From a virus, in IMG/VR virus record IMGVR_UViG_3300047556_000036, positions 1 to 33,446 of that record: DNA of 33,446 nt. One strand, given 5' to 3'. Within the stretch, counting starts at the first letter, position 1; each line of letters begins with the position of its first letter. The position numbers and the translations under genes are program-made. The notes under the pieces were generated by a model. That model saw only the letters and a program-made list of their open reading frames with translations. It was not told the origin of the DNA and made no database searches. This document shows, piece after piece, positions 1 through 8,288 of this stretch.

Positions 1-1020
1 CTCTGATGCCTCGTGCTTTTCAGCGGCCTCTTCCTTTACTGGCTCGCCCTCAGCCTTAGCCTCTTCCTTTACTTCTTCCTTCTTTTCTGCTGGATTCTCG
101 ACCTTCTCACCAGCAGCGATTAGCTCCTCTGCGATCTTGTCGAATAGAGCAGCGCCAGCAGCGATGTCATCCTCGTAAACATGAGCTAGCTTAGTTAGAT
201 ACTCGGGATGGTCTGGACCGATCTGAGCAGCGGCTAGCTTAGCTTCTAGAACTGGGTCTTCTACACCTTCTTCTGGTAGAGCGGCCTCTGGGGCAACTGG
301 GGCAACTGGAGCAGCTTCTACGGGTGGTAGACCTGCATCAGCTGCTGGGGCTGGAGCGGCACCTTCTTGGCCGACCATAGCAACCGCTTCCTGAATCTCT
401 TCTGGGCTGATCGCACCAGCCTGCACGGCTTCCTGTAGGATCTGCTCTGCTTCCTCATCGCTGATCTGACCTGACTGTAGCTGTTCCATGAGAACATCTG
501 ATGCCTGGTCGGCTAGCTGGTCATCCGGCATACCCTCTGCAGCAGTCTTGACCTTGGGGTCTGCTGATGCGCGGGCTGCCTTAACTAGAAACTTACCAAG
601 TGGGTCAATTAGTGAGTCAGCTAGAGCACTGAGGTCTGAGGCTAGCTTACGAGCAGCTGCTACCTTAACTCCGACATTCTCGGTGTCGCCTGGCTTCTCT
701 TCGCTCTTGACCTTGAACTCTTCGGACTTACCGCCCTCTTGGCCGTCAGTGGCAACAGCCTTAGCGCCATCAGTGGCAACTTCAAGGGTCTTGCCTTCCT
801 TGTTGTCCTTGGCACCACCGTCAACTGAGTTGTCCTGCATCTTGCCGGACTCCTTCTTGTTGTCAGCGGCCTGTTCGCCGGTGGTTGAGGGGGAGGTGCC
901 GTCTTCGGCGCCGTCAAGCTTAGCGCTGATGCCGGCAGTCTTCTTGAGGACTTCCGCCTTCTTTTCACTGGCACGCTTAATCATGGCGTCCAGGTCAGCT
1001 GCGATCTTCTTGGTGCTCAT
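1..1020 (-). CDS. Acidic Ala/Pro/Glu-rich protein, scaffold- or head-core-like (partial, C-terminus beyond window)
   Basis: The frame opens with ATG at 1020-1018 and stays open for 340 codons to the left edge, so the C-terminus is missing. The product is strongly acidic and low in complexity: a Lys/Asp/Glu-rich N-terminal half, a KPGDTENVGVK motif (DNA 664-696), a helical stretch, then a Pro/Ala/Val linker and a Glu/Lys-rich tail. Composition and position directly after the protease-like gene fit a scaffolding or prohead core protein; the major capsid gene would then be expected just outside the window. The N-terminus has a leader ending in K-R-A-S-E (residues 15-19), a candidate prohead protease site. 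AGGAAA lies upstream of the start. The role is inferred from composition and order, not from a family match. Confidence 0.7.
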   Translation of the reverse strand, partial: MSTKKIAADLDAMIKRASEKKAEVLKKTAGISAKLDGAEDGTSPSTTGEQAADNKKESGKMQDNSVDGGAKDNKEGKTLEVATDGAKAVATDGQEGGKSEEFKVKSEEKPGDTENVGVKVAAARKLASDLSALADSLIDPLGKFLVKAARASADPKVKTAAEGMPDDQLADQASDVLMEQLQSGQISDEEAEQILQEAVQAGAISPEEIQEAVAMVGQEGAAPAPAADAGLPPVEAAPVAPVAPEAALPEEGVEDPVLEAKLAAAQIGPDHPEYLTKLAHVYEDDIAAGAALFDKIAEELIAAGEKVENPAEKKEEVKEEAKAEGEPVKEEAAEKHEASE

Positions 1021-1077
1021 ATGGTTATGTTTCCTATAGGTGTGTATAAGTTATTCGAGGTTTAAAGTGATGCAATA

Positions 1078-2373
1078 TTAAAATGTCGAAGCGACCGATC
1101 CAAAGATTTTTGGATTATCACGGTGCCTGTGTGCGAATGCTACTTTGTAGTGCTTATAAAGCATTGCAAGTCCATGCCCTTCCACAGTACTAGCCGCTAC
1201 CTTCATAGTTGGTGGCTTGATAATGGTGACTGACATAACTCGTTTTCTAACAGGTTCTTCCGACATCTGGCAGTTCTGGCAGAGGTCGTTTACCACGCCT
1301 TCATCAAGAGGTATATGTTCCTCCGTTGGCGGCTCCTTGAGTAGGTCCACTTCTGTATGATCGTTTAGTATATCGTCAATACCTTCGTGAACCTTATCAG
1401 CTGATTCAGCTAGCTCGGGATTATCGGCCCCTATAACGCTGGCGAAATCTTTAGGGCAGAGCATGAATCCACGTTTTGTCAAGTTTGCTAAGACCTGACT
1501 AGTACCGTAAGCCTTGCAAGCACTGGCTAGCTTCTTAATAGTGTCTTCGTGAACACAATTAGGAGTAGCTGCCTTACGCACTGAAAGAGGTACTTGCTTG
1601 ATTATCTCAGCTATCGCTTGTTTTGTAGCTACTTTTGTAAAGCTTGGATAAACTAGGCCTGCTTCCTTAGCCAGTTCGTGGCCGCCTATAACTCTATTAG
1701 CTGATGCAACCTTTTTGAGTGTATAAGCAATACGATCAGCTGGCTTCCAAACTAAAGAGATGTCAAAATACTTGGGATTAGGGTTCTTCATGTAAACGAC
1801 TGAGCCGTCTTTAAGAACCTCGCCTAGATTGTTTTTAATATGCTCGCAATGGTCACTAGCTTCCGGAGCCTTGTGCCCACAGACGCTACAGACATCATAC
1901 TCTTGGCTAGAACCCATGCTTAGTGGTACGTCCTTACCACTATTTAAAGCGTTAACTTCCTTCTCACATTTCTTATTGTCTAGAGCTAGTAGAAGCTCAA
2001 TACGGTCCATTAAGTCGTTGTGAGAAGTAGCTAGTACGTCACCAACTGATAAAGACGGGTCGTTATGCTTGTGGTGTTTGAAAACAGTGCCAATATCTTT
2101 AAACGTCTTATGTGCTGTTACATTATCCTTACGGCTAAAGGCGTCACAATTACGGTTGGCGCCATATCTTTCCTCATCGCCTAAAGCTATAACGTGAATT
2201 ACAGTCTTTCCAGGCATTGGCTTAACTTCAGAGATTGCCTTAGCTAAACCGGACTGACTAGCCGTTTTAGTCATCCAGTTGCTGTCTACACCTTTACGAT
2301 GAATAGGTACTAGACTTGTGGATGGATCTCCAAAGTCGTACGAGTCGGTTGTAATAAGCTTTACAATACTCAT
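1078..2373 (-). CDS. Prohead maturation protease-like protein with Cys/His cluster
   Basis: 431 residues. The N-terminal 200 residues resemble the serine-type prohead proteases of large phages: a beta-rich start (IHVIALGDEERYGANRN), a His-rich segment KHHKHNDP (residues 99-106) that could supply the catalytic His, a predicted long helix, and a VPLSMGSS segment (149-156) with a candidate nucleophile Ser152. Right after it comes a metal-site-like cluster, C162-x2-C165 with C176-E-H178. Such a protease would digest scaffold and trim head proteins during capsid maturation. The C-terminal half is helical with repeated K-x-A motifs. The gene lies between structural-type genes and the scaffold-like gene, as in portal-protease-scaffold modules. 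It starts at ATG 2373, with the previous stop overlapping as TAATG. The family call is by motif only. Confidence 0.62.
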   Translation of the reverse strand: MSIVKLITTDSYDFGDPSTSLVPIHRKGVDSNWMTKTASQSGLAKAISEVKPMPGKTVIHVIALGDEERYGANRNCDAFSRKDNVTAHKTFKDIGTVFKHHKHNDPSLSVGDVLATSHNDLMDRIELLLALDNKKCEKEVNALNSGKDVPLSMGSSQEYDVCSVCGHKAPEASDHCEHIKNNLGEVLKDGSVVYMKNPNPKYFDISLVWKPADRIAYTLKKVASANRVIGGHELAKEAGLVYPSFTKVATKQAIAEIIKQVPLSVRKAATPNCVHEDTIKKLASACKAYGTSQVLANLTKRGFMLCPKDFASVIGADNPELAESADKVHEGIDDILNDHTEVDLLKEPPTEEHIPLDEGVVNDLCQNCQMSEEPVRKRVMSVTIIKPPTMKVAASTVEGHGLAMLYKHYKVAFAHRHRDNPKIFGSVASTF

Positions 2374-3371
2374 TACTCGCCCTTACCTAGCAGCGCGTTT
2401 ATACCTAAGCCTATACCACTAGTGATTGGTACGGCTAGGGCCGCCCTTCCAAGCCCAGATCTAACTGTACCGCCTCTGCTAGCCTCTGCTATGGCTCTAC
2501 GCAGTTCTGTGACAGGCATTACCTCGCCTGGCTTTACTGTAGCTAGAGTGCGTATGTGGGCTAGCTCGGCGGGCGTCTTGCCTGTTTTCTTCTCTTCTTC
2601 CATCAGGCTTTCATACCTGCCTAGCTGGTGTTTTAGCACGTCTACAGTATTTACATCCTTACCTACTAACCACCTGGGCTTATAGTCTGGAATGGACTTC
2701 TGTTCTACTAGCTCGGATAGGGCATGTGACTTACTGCCTGGCACCTGCTTGCTAGCCGGCGTGCCTGACTCACGGAGCGCGGTGGCTATCTCTCTAAAAT
2801 GCCTATTCCTTTCGGCTTCGTCCGGGATAGCGCTTCTAGCCTCAACAGCTGCCTCTGTTGGCTTACCTGTCCTATACGGAGCTATGTCGTACCATTTCCT
2901 GGCCTTAGTAGCCTCCAAATTCTCGGCTAAACCCACCCTGGTCTCGGGTGTATTGCCTCCTAAGAAAGTCCTTAGTTTGTCAGTAGCTGAGCCAATAGCT
3001 GAATTTGGGTTAGCGTTTCTAGGACCGGCTACGCCAGCGTATGGATGTAGTCTAGTTGCCAGCGGCGCTAGTCCACCAGCCAGAGCGGCTGCGCCGGCGT
3101 ATGGGAACGTATCCTCTCTAAACTTTTGTAGGGCTGTTCTTTCGTCCGTGTCTGGCTTACCAGCTATTAAATTGCCAATGGACTCCTTATTCTTATTAAC
3201 GTAGTACAGACCAGCACCAACAGCTGCAGCACCACCACCAAGGGCGGCCAGTGTCAGCCAAAACTTCTTGCGCCTCTCCTTGTCTGGAGCGGGCATATCC
3301 TCAGAGTCTTCGTCGGCCTTCTTAATTAAGAAGTCGTAAACTATCTTATCAGCAGCCTGCTTAGCAAACAT
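2373..3371 (-). CDS. Putative head-associated membrane-seeking protein
   Basis: 332 residues, no family recognised. A short leader ends in LIKKADED (residues 15-22), an A-x-E motif shared with several neighbours. A basic patch (KERRKK) then precedes a hydrophobic Ala/Gly segment at about residues 38-58 that could span a membrane. Two further Ala/Gly-rich hydrophobic stretches follow, one near residue 90 and one near the C-terminus. The middle is charged and helical. Phage ejection proteins and internal head proteins can have such Gly-zipper helices, so a packaged protein that enters the host envelope is possible, but this is inference. Start ATG 3371 has GGAGG a few bases upstream and overlaps the preceding stop as TAATG. 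Confidence 0.7.
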   Translation of the reverse strand: MFAKQAADKIVYDFLIKKADEDSEDMPAPDKERRKKFWLTLAALGGGAAAVGAGLYYVNKNKESIGNLIAGKPDTDERTALQKFREDTFPYAGAAALAGGLAPLATRLHPYAGVAGPRNANPNSAIGSATDKLRTFLGGNTPETRVGLAENLEATKARKWYDIAPYRTGKPTEAAVEARSAIPDEAERNRHFREIATALRESGTPASKQVPGSKSHALSELVEQKSIPDYKPRWLVGKDVNTVDVLKHQLGRYESLMEEEKKTGKTPAELAHIRTLATVKPGEVMPVTELRRAIAEASRGGTVRSGLGRAALAVPITSGIGLGINALLGKGE

Positions 3372-4687
3372 TAGGCCTCCACGCCCTGATTCTTTGAGTG
3401 AGCCTGTGACGCACGAATCATTAGATCAAGCGGGACAGCACCCTTAGAAGCCAGATCCTGCCTAACGAAAGCGGCTACCTCTGCATCGCCAAACCTTGGA
3501 TTAACTGACATAGCCTTGTTATACGCTTCAACAATGTCAGGCAAGTCGTGCTTACCTATATAGTTGTCAGCTAAAAGCTTTTCTACTGACGCTCTTGACT
3601 GGCTGTTAGCTATGGACTGTCTAGAACTCTGGTCTAGAGCGGCCTCTGATGTTGGAACGTCTACAGTTAGGTCGCCAGTAGCGCCAAATACATCCTTAGC
3701 TTCACCGCTCATGTCAACTATGTCGGCTAGGCTATCCTGAGTACCCTTTAGCGCTGAACCGATAGCAGAGCCGACTGCAAGAGGTGCTACAACTTTGCTA
3801 GCTAGGCTGCCACCTTCATCGTTTGCCAGTTTCTTATGTAGCTGGGCTACCTTAGTAAGATTTAGCTCTTTTACAGCTAGCCAGTCTGAGGAGTCCTGTA
3901 AAGATTTATTGGCGGTCTTTACAAGATCGACAAGCTTAGCCATGTCACGGTTGATAAAGATCCTTCCGCTAGCTACCTTGGCATGTCTAGGAGTTGTAAT
4001 ACCAGCCAGTTCGTAGATAGCATCTACAATAAGTGGCTCAACCTCTAAGTTTTGTGCAACCTTTTCAAACTCTGCCCAGCTTGGGGCATCTAGTCTAGTA
4101 AATGCCGAAGCTATTTTGTCTAGGCAAGCATAGGCCACATCTCTAGCCTTAGTAGCCTCTTCCGAAGCCATCTCGGCTGCTACTTTCCACTGGCCAGCTT
4201 CGTGGTAGGGGTTCTTGTCGTTGCAAACTGGTAGCGAAGCTGATTTGACGGCCCATGCTTCTCTTATGATATCTAGATCGTCTGAAGCTGCCTTACGATA
4301 ATTACGCTTCTCTACATAGGTCTCTTCAGCCGAAGCTATCTTCTTAGCTATCTCAACTGCATCAGGTTGGTCCTGTTTGTCGTCTGAGGAGTCTGCTAGA
4401 GTGTCGATGTCGGCCTTTGAGCGAGCGCCAATTACTGACTCGGCATTGGTAAGCGGGAACGGCTTGTCTTTGTCTGGCGCATCAGCCGTCTGTAGATGTG
4501 CTAGCTGCTTGGAATTGTTAACAGCTGCGGAGACAAGGGTTACCTCCTTGTCAGTCATGCAGCAGTCTGCTGCAACTTTCTTAAGGGCTGCATCAGGATG
4601 GACCCCAATGTTCATCATCTCTATGCAATCTTCGCCAGCTTTCATAAGCTGGTCGTGGCGCTTATCAGACATGAACTCAAGTGTCAT
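3371..4687 (-). CDS. Hypothetical helical virion-type protein
   Basis: 438 residues, mostly alpha-helical and rich in Ala, Lys and Asp; no family recognised. The N-terminus contains L-M-K-A-G-E-D (residues 14-20), matching the leader/A-x-E pattern of neighbouring genes. K-V-A or K-x-A motifs recur through the protein, and one short Ala/Val-rich hydrophobic stretch occurs near residue 300 (VVAPLAVGSAIGSAL). The start at 4687 has AGGA seven bases upstream; a second in-frame ATG five codons later is less well placed. The first bases overlap the end of the preceding gene by 11 bp. A structural or packaged role is inferred from its place between polymerase and protease genes. Confidence 0.7.
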   Translation of the reverse strand: MTLEFMSDKRHDQLMKAGEDCIEMMNIGVHPDAALKKVAADCCMTDKEVTLVSAAVNNSKQLAHLQTADAPDKDKPFPLTNAESVIGARSKADIDTLADSSDDKQDQPDAVEIAKKIASAEETYVEKRNYRKAASDDLDIIREAWAVKSASLPVCNDKNPYHEAGQWKVAAEMASEEATKARDVAYACLDKIASAFTRLDAPSWAEFEKVAQNLEVEPLIVDAIYELAGITTPRHAKVASGRIFINRDMAKLVDLVKTANKSLQDSSDWLAVKELNLTKVAQLHKKLANDEGGSLASKVVAPLAVGSAIGSALKGTQDSLADIVDMSGEAKDVFGATGDLTVDVPTSEAALDQSSRQSIANSQSRASVEKLLADNYIGKHDLPDIVEAYNKAMSVNPRFGDAEVAAFVRQDLASKGAVPLDLMIRASQAHSKNQGVEA

Positions 4688-5456
4688 TGGTTATTCCTAT
4701 TACCTGGGCTTCTTTAATCGGTTGATCTAGTGTAGCATTAGTCTTTGGTTGGGCAACAGTTAGGCCTATACCCGACGTGAAAGACTCAATAGCTTTAACA
4801 TAGTCGTCAGAACCTGAACTACCATCGTCCTTATCATCCTTACCAATATCTAAAGTAATCTTTACAAACTCGTGAGCTAGGTCGCCTCTGGTAGCGGCTG
4901 TTAGTGCTATCTCAGCTGTGTTCTTCATGAGGGTGTCATTAACCATCTTACGCATGGCAAGCACGTTTAAGTCCGACATCCCACCGCTGCTTAACATTTC
5001 CTTTACAACGTCAAGTTTACATAGCCAGGCTATCCTGTGCGCTAATCCAAGTGTATCACTTGGGTGTGCCCCCTTGTGTGGAAAGCCCTGAAATAGCATG
5101 GAGCAGACAGTGCCTGGCTTTCTACCTCTTATATCAAAGAAAGCTGACACGTAGGCTTCAATATCTTGGTCATCAATCTCGATAAATTCTTTAATGTCCT
5201 CGTTTGCTCCGCCAGCTACTATAAGACTTTCTAGAATTAAACGCTGATGAAAGGACTCATGAAATAACGAGTGGGCTGACAAATACGCCGAGTCCTCGAA
5301 CCCAAAACCTCTGTCAAAAGCTCTCTTAAACTTGAACAAACGCTTAACTCCCTCGTCTTCTTTTTTAAGACGGGGGAGTACCTGCGAGTCTACATACTCT
5401 GATAGCTCAACAACACGCACCCAACGCCAGTCAGGGCGTGTGGGTGCAATCGCCAT
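4677..5456 (-). CDS. Hypothetical protein, 259 aa
   Basis: No family recognised. The protein is helical, with an aromatic N-terminus (RPDWRWVRVVELSEYV) and a central region holding AYVSAFFDIRGRKPG, whose spacing suggests a helix-turn-helix-like or packing motif, but this is not diagnostic. The C-terminal third has an acidic, Ser/Gly-rich linker (KDDKDDGSSGSDD) before a short tail. It has no signal peptide or membrane segment and lacks the N-terminal A-x-E leader seen in neighbours. Its ATG at 5456 overlaps the preceding stop by one base (TAATG). It could be a virion component or a transcription-related factor; the sequence does not decide. Confidence 0.65.
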   Translation of the reverse strand: MAIAPTRPDWRWVRVVELSEYVDSQVLPRLKKEDEGVKRLFKFKRAFDRGFGFEDSAYLSAHSLFHESFHQRLILESLIVAGGANEDIKEFIEIDDQDIEAYVSAFFDIRGRKPGTVCSMLFQGFPHKGAHPSDTLGLAHRIAWLCKLDVVKEMLSSGGMSDLNVLAMRKMVNDTLMKNTAEIALTAATRGDLAHEFVKITLDIGKDDKDDGSSGSDDYVKAIESFTSGIGLTVAQPKTNATLDQPIKEAQVIGITNDT

Positions 5457-5875
5457 TACTTAGCCTCTAGCTTCTTGCAAGCGATCTCGTAGATAGCCTG
5501 ATATTCAGACTTGTCTAGGCCCGCATCGTGGGCGCGTTTGGCGAAACCAAGTTCAAAGGCGTTAATACGGTCGATCTTTTCGATCTCGGCGGCCTTCTTG
5601 GTTAGTTCTGCATGTGCTGTCTTGGGAATCATGTTGTGTACCTTATGGTTAGATGTTTTAACTTGGTTTCTGTCGATTTCAATAACGTTAGCTAGCTTTT
5701 CCGCTGTTACTGACTTCTGATCTTTCTTTGGTAAAGTCTTCTTAAGCTTGTCAAGTATCTCCTGGATATCATTAACTGAGCTTTCTACTACATCCTTGGA
5801 GTCTGTCTCCTGGATATCCTTTACGTGATGCTGAGCTAGCACCATCTGATCCCTAGCTATATCTGTTTTGTTCAT
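5456..5875 (-). CDS. Hypothetical small helical protein, 139 aa
   Basis: No family recognised. It is almost entirely charged and helical, with a likely coiled-coil segment around residues 18-60 (acidic and basic residues alternating around Val/Ile/Leu). The C-terminus (FAKRAHDAGLDKSEYQAIYEIA) looks like a short helical bundle. No membrane segment. The start ATG overlaps the TGA of the preceding 56-residue gene (ATGA at 5875-5872), so the two are probably translationally coupled. Size and charge would suit a small head or neck component, but that is a guess. Confidence 0.62.
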   Translation of the reverse strand: MNKTDIARDQMVLAQHHVKDIQETDSKDVVESSVNDIQEILDKLKKTLPKKDQKSVTAEKLANVIEIDRNQVKTSNHKVHNMIPKTAHAELTKKAAEIEKIDRINAFELGFAKRAHDAGLDKSEYQAIYEIACKKLEAK

Positions 5876-6042
5876 TTCTCGCCAAATAGTTTCTTAAAGA
5901 CCTTATCGGCTGAAGGAGTCAGGTTTAGATTTATCTTGCCCTTGAAAGCTGATTGCGGAATGCCCTTGGGCTTTTCTCCAGGACGCCATGGAGCCGCGTC
6001 CTGGGCAACTTTACGAGTTAGAACTTCGGAGGTTTTAATCAT
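5872..6042 (-). CDS. Small hypothetical protein, 56 aa
   Basis: A short frame fills the otherwise empty gap between the 738- and 139-residue genes. It starts at ATG 6042-6040, preceded by GAGGAA at proper spacing, and ends with TGA overlapping the next start (ATGA). The product begins MIKTSEVLTRKVAQDAAPW and is basic with a Pro/Gly-rich middle. Its N-terminal K-V-A-Q-D resembles the K-x-A-x-E leader motif of other genes, with Asp for Glu. Good ribosome site, exact gap filling and coupled stop argue that it is real. No function can be assigned. Confidence 0.6.
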   Translation of the reverse strand: MIKTSEVLTRKVAQDAAPWRPGEKPKGIPQSAFKGKINLNLTPSADKVFKKLFGEK

Positions 6043-6043
6043 A

Positions 6044-8260
6044 TTATTCCTCTACCTGTGACTGGATACCTAGACCGTAATGATCTGGATCGCCGGATAG
6101 GCTGCGCTTCTTAGCGAAGGTAACTAGGTCGCCTAGGTTGCTAAAAGTTGATTTGAGATTGTCAAGGAACTCGGCTAGGTCGTTCTTGCCGTAGCGCTTC
6201 TCGAACTCTGGGTAGTGCCAGTAAGCTAGGAAGAGGATACGGCCTAGACGGTCCATGCCGGCAATAACAGTGGGTAGGAACCTATCAACTATTTCGCCTG
6301 GGTCACTTGACTTGATTAGTGAGCCTAAAACAGACGCATCGAACACGTCCTTCTGACCAGTCTGCATAGCTTTGGTAACCTTGGAAAGTGGACTAGACTC
6401 TTCCTCACCTAGGCCGTTACCTTCGTGGCCGCCACCACCAAACGGACTATTATAGGTATAGAAGTCACGGTTATCTTCCGGAGTTACTTTGTTAGTAAGC
6501 TGGAGAGGCACCTGGCTCTTATGAAAGGCTGACATTTCGTTGCCGTAGCTCTCGTCCATACCTTCATCAGGATAATCGACAAACTGCATAGCTTTCTTAA
6601 CGAAATAAGAGTCGATATGTGGTCTTGCGTTGTCGATGATTATAGCCGCGTCTTCTTCACTTAGACCTTTAGCCTTCATGAGGTAGTTATAGCAGGCAGC
6701 CTTATGCATGGCATGTGTCTTATCGCCATCACGTAGGGTAATGAGGTGGTCGTTCTTCCAAACCTGGATCTCTTCAGCAGTCTTGCGAAGCTCTGAGCGA
6801 ATAGTGTTGTAATCGCCAAAGTCGGCGGAGGCTAGCTCCTTGCCGTAGGTGTTGTCCTTCTCTTCGGCCGTGTACTCGCCTCTCTCAACCATCTTAAAGT
6901 GGCTAAGTGTTATAGCTACATGATGCTTGTCATTTACAACAAGCTTACCACGTAGGAACACCGGCTTAGGATTAATGCCGCCAACAACAACTGTCTCGAT
7001 CCTATCTACTGGGTCAAGCCTTGTCTGCCTTGAACCAGCTGGATTCTTAATATAGCCGAAATGTTCGTAATAAGGCCAGTCCTTACCTGGGAAGTTTAAA
7101 GCAACTGGAGCGCCTGAGCAGCCTATCCAGGCTTTTGAAGCGGTGAAGACTGTAGTATCGTCAAGGCCGTTCATCTTTTCGCGTAGAGAGACTGCACCAG
7201 TGGCTACACCGTCTGCATTGGCAAATATAACTATATCGCCTGGCTTGCACTCGCTAGGCTTATGACCGACTTTCTCAAGCTCCTTAGCATATTCAACATC
7301 TGAGTACTGCCTGACAACGTGTACGACCTGCGGTTCAATTTTGCAGAAGTTCTTATCGTCTAAACGATATACAAATACCGAGGACTTCTGGTCAGTGCCT
7401 AGCATAACTAGACAGGCCTGCACAGACCCGTCAGCGAAAAGAACGTCGTACATACCACCACGTGCTGGATTCTCTAGAACCTGCTTAGTCTCTGTGGTAT
7501 ATAGGATTGACTTAGAAACCTCTGGACGCTTATCAATAGCAGCTACGCCACCAGAGATAAGCTGTTCGCGTTGCTTATCGCTAAGATCCTTTGCATTCTC
7601 GTCAGTTATAGAAGTAATAATTACTACTTTAGGCTTAGCGTCTGCTGCAACCTTTACAATTTCCTTATCTGCGTCTACGAAGTCTGCATAGTTATAAAAG
7701 ACTTCTACAGCGTCACGAAGCTTTACATTCCTATCGAGGTCTGCCCTGAATGCGTTTGCGATCTTGGCAGATTTGAGAAGACTAGGGAGATCTTCTACAT
7801 CATCGTTCCTAAAAGCTTTCATGCCTTCCACAGCGGCTGAAGCTACCTTAAGATTTACGCCGCCATGTGAGCTTGGGAGGATACGAAGACGGGCATAGTT
7901 AGGCACTCTTACGCCTAGCTCACCCTGGCTACGGGTCTCTGGTTGACCAACCGAAACCTGCTGCTTGTTGATTAGTGAGTTAACCCACTCTTCAGTTAAT
8001 GGTAGGAACAGGTCTGAGTCGACTGAGTAGACACTCTCTAGCCCACGAATTTCACCATTAAGGAAGAACACTGGGCAGTAGTACACCTTCTCGTCAATCT
8101 CAAAACCAAACAAGCCTATAGCTCTCTTACCTTCTTCCTCAGACTTAATCATCTGGAAACCAAGGAGATAATCGAGAAGGCCCGACGCTTTGTCTCGCAG
8201 ACTAGCATATGCCAGGTCTGCAAAGGTCTTCTCAAGCATGGTGTTATTGGTCTCTGGCAT
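6044..8260 (-). CDS. Large hypothetical virion-type protein, 738 aa
   Basis: No family recognised with certainty. The N-terminal 110 residues form a hydrophobic domain (LLDYLLGFQMI, then VYYCPVFFLNGEIRG) that is distinctive enough for a homology search. The middle is a beta-rich region (about residues 200-450) with IVIFANADG-like strands, and the C-terminal part is helical and ends in a charged tail. K-x-A motifs are frequent (KVASAAVEG, KIANAF, KTAEEI). There is no signal peptide. It lies just downstream of the beta' C-terminal gene and upstream of small genes leading to the protease, so a packaged or structural protein is likely. The start at 8260 has only a weak ribosome site (ACGAG). Confidence 0.72.
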   Translation of the reverse strand: MPETNNTMLEKTFADLAYASLRDKASGLLDYLLGFQMIKSEEEGKRAIGLFGFEIDEKVYYCPVFFLNGEIRGLESVYSVDSDLFLPLTEEWVNSLINKQQVSVGQPETRSQGELGVRVPNYARLRILPSSHGGVNLKVASAAVEGMKAFRNDDVEDLPSLLKSAKIANAFRADLDRNVKLRDAVEVFYNYADFVDADKEIVKVAADAKPKVVIITSITDENAKDLSDKQREQLISGGVAAIDKRPEVSKSILYTTETKQVLENPARGGMYDVLFADGSVQACLVMLGTDQKSSVFVYRLDDKNFCKIEPQVVHVVRQYSDVEYAKELEKVGHKPSECKPGDIVIFANADGVATGAVSLREKMNGLDDTTVFTASKAWIGCSGAPVALNFPGKDWPYYEHFGYIKNPAGSRQTRLDPVDRIETVVVGGINPKPVFLRGKLVVNDKHHVAITLSHFKMVERGEYTAEEKDNTYGKELASADFGDYNTIRSELRKTAEEIQVWKNDHLITLRDGDKTHAMHKAACYNYLMKAKGLSEEDAAIIIDNARPHIDSYFVKKAMQFVDYPDEGMDESYGNEMSAFHKSQVPLQLTNKVTPEDNRDFYTYNSPFGGGGHEGNGLGEEESSPLSKVTKAMQTGQKDVFDASVLGSLIKSSDPGEIVDRFLPTVIAGMDRLGRILFLAYWHYPEFEKRYGKNDLAEFLDNLKSTFSNLGDLVTFAKKRSLSGDPDHYGLGIQSQVEE

Positions 8261-8288
8261 ATGTATACTCGTTGTAAGATCTTAATTG

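Noticed and set aside
488-1039. Open frame on the plus strand, 183 codons
   Set aside because: Antisense to the scaffold-like gene, which explains the composition; Ser/Leu/Ala-rich product without domains and no ribosome site.
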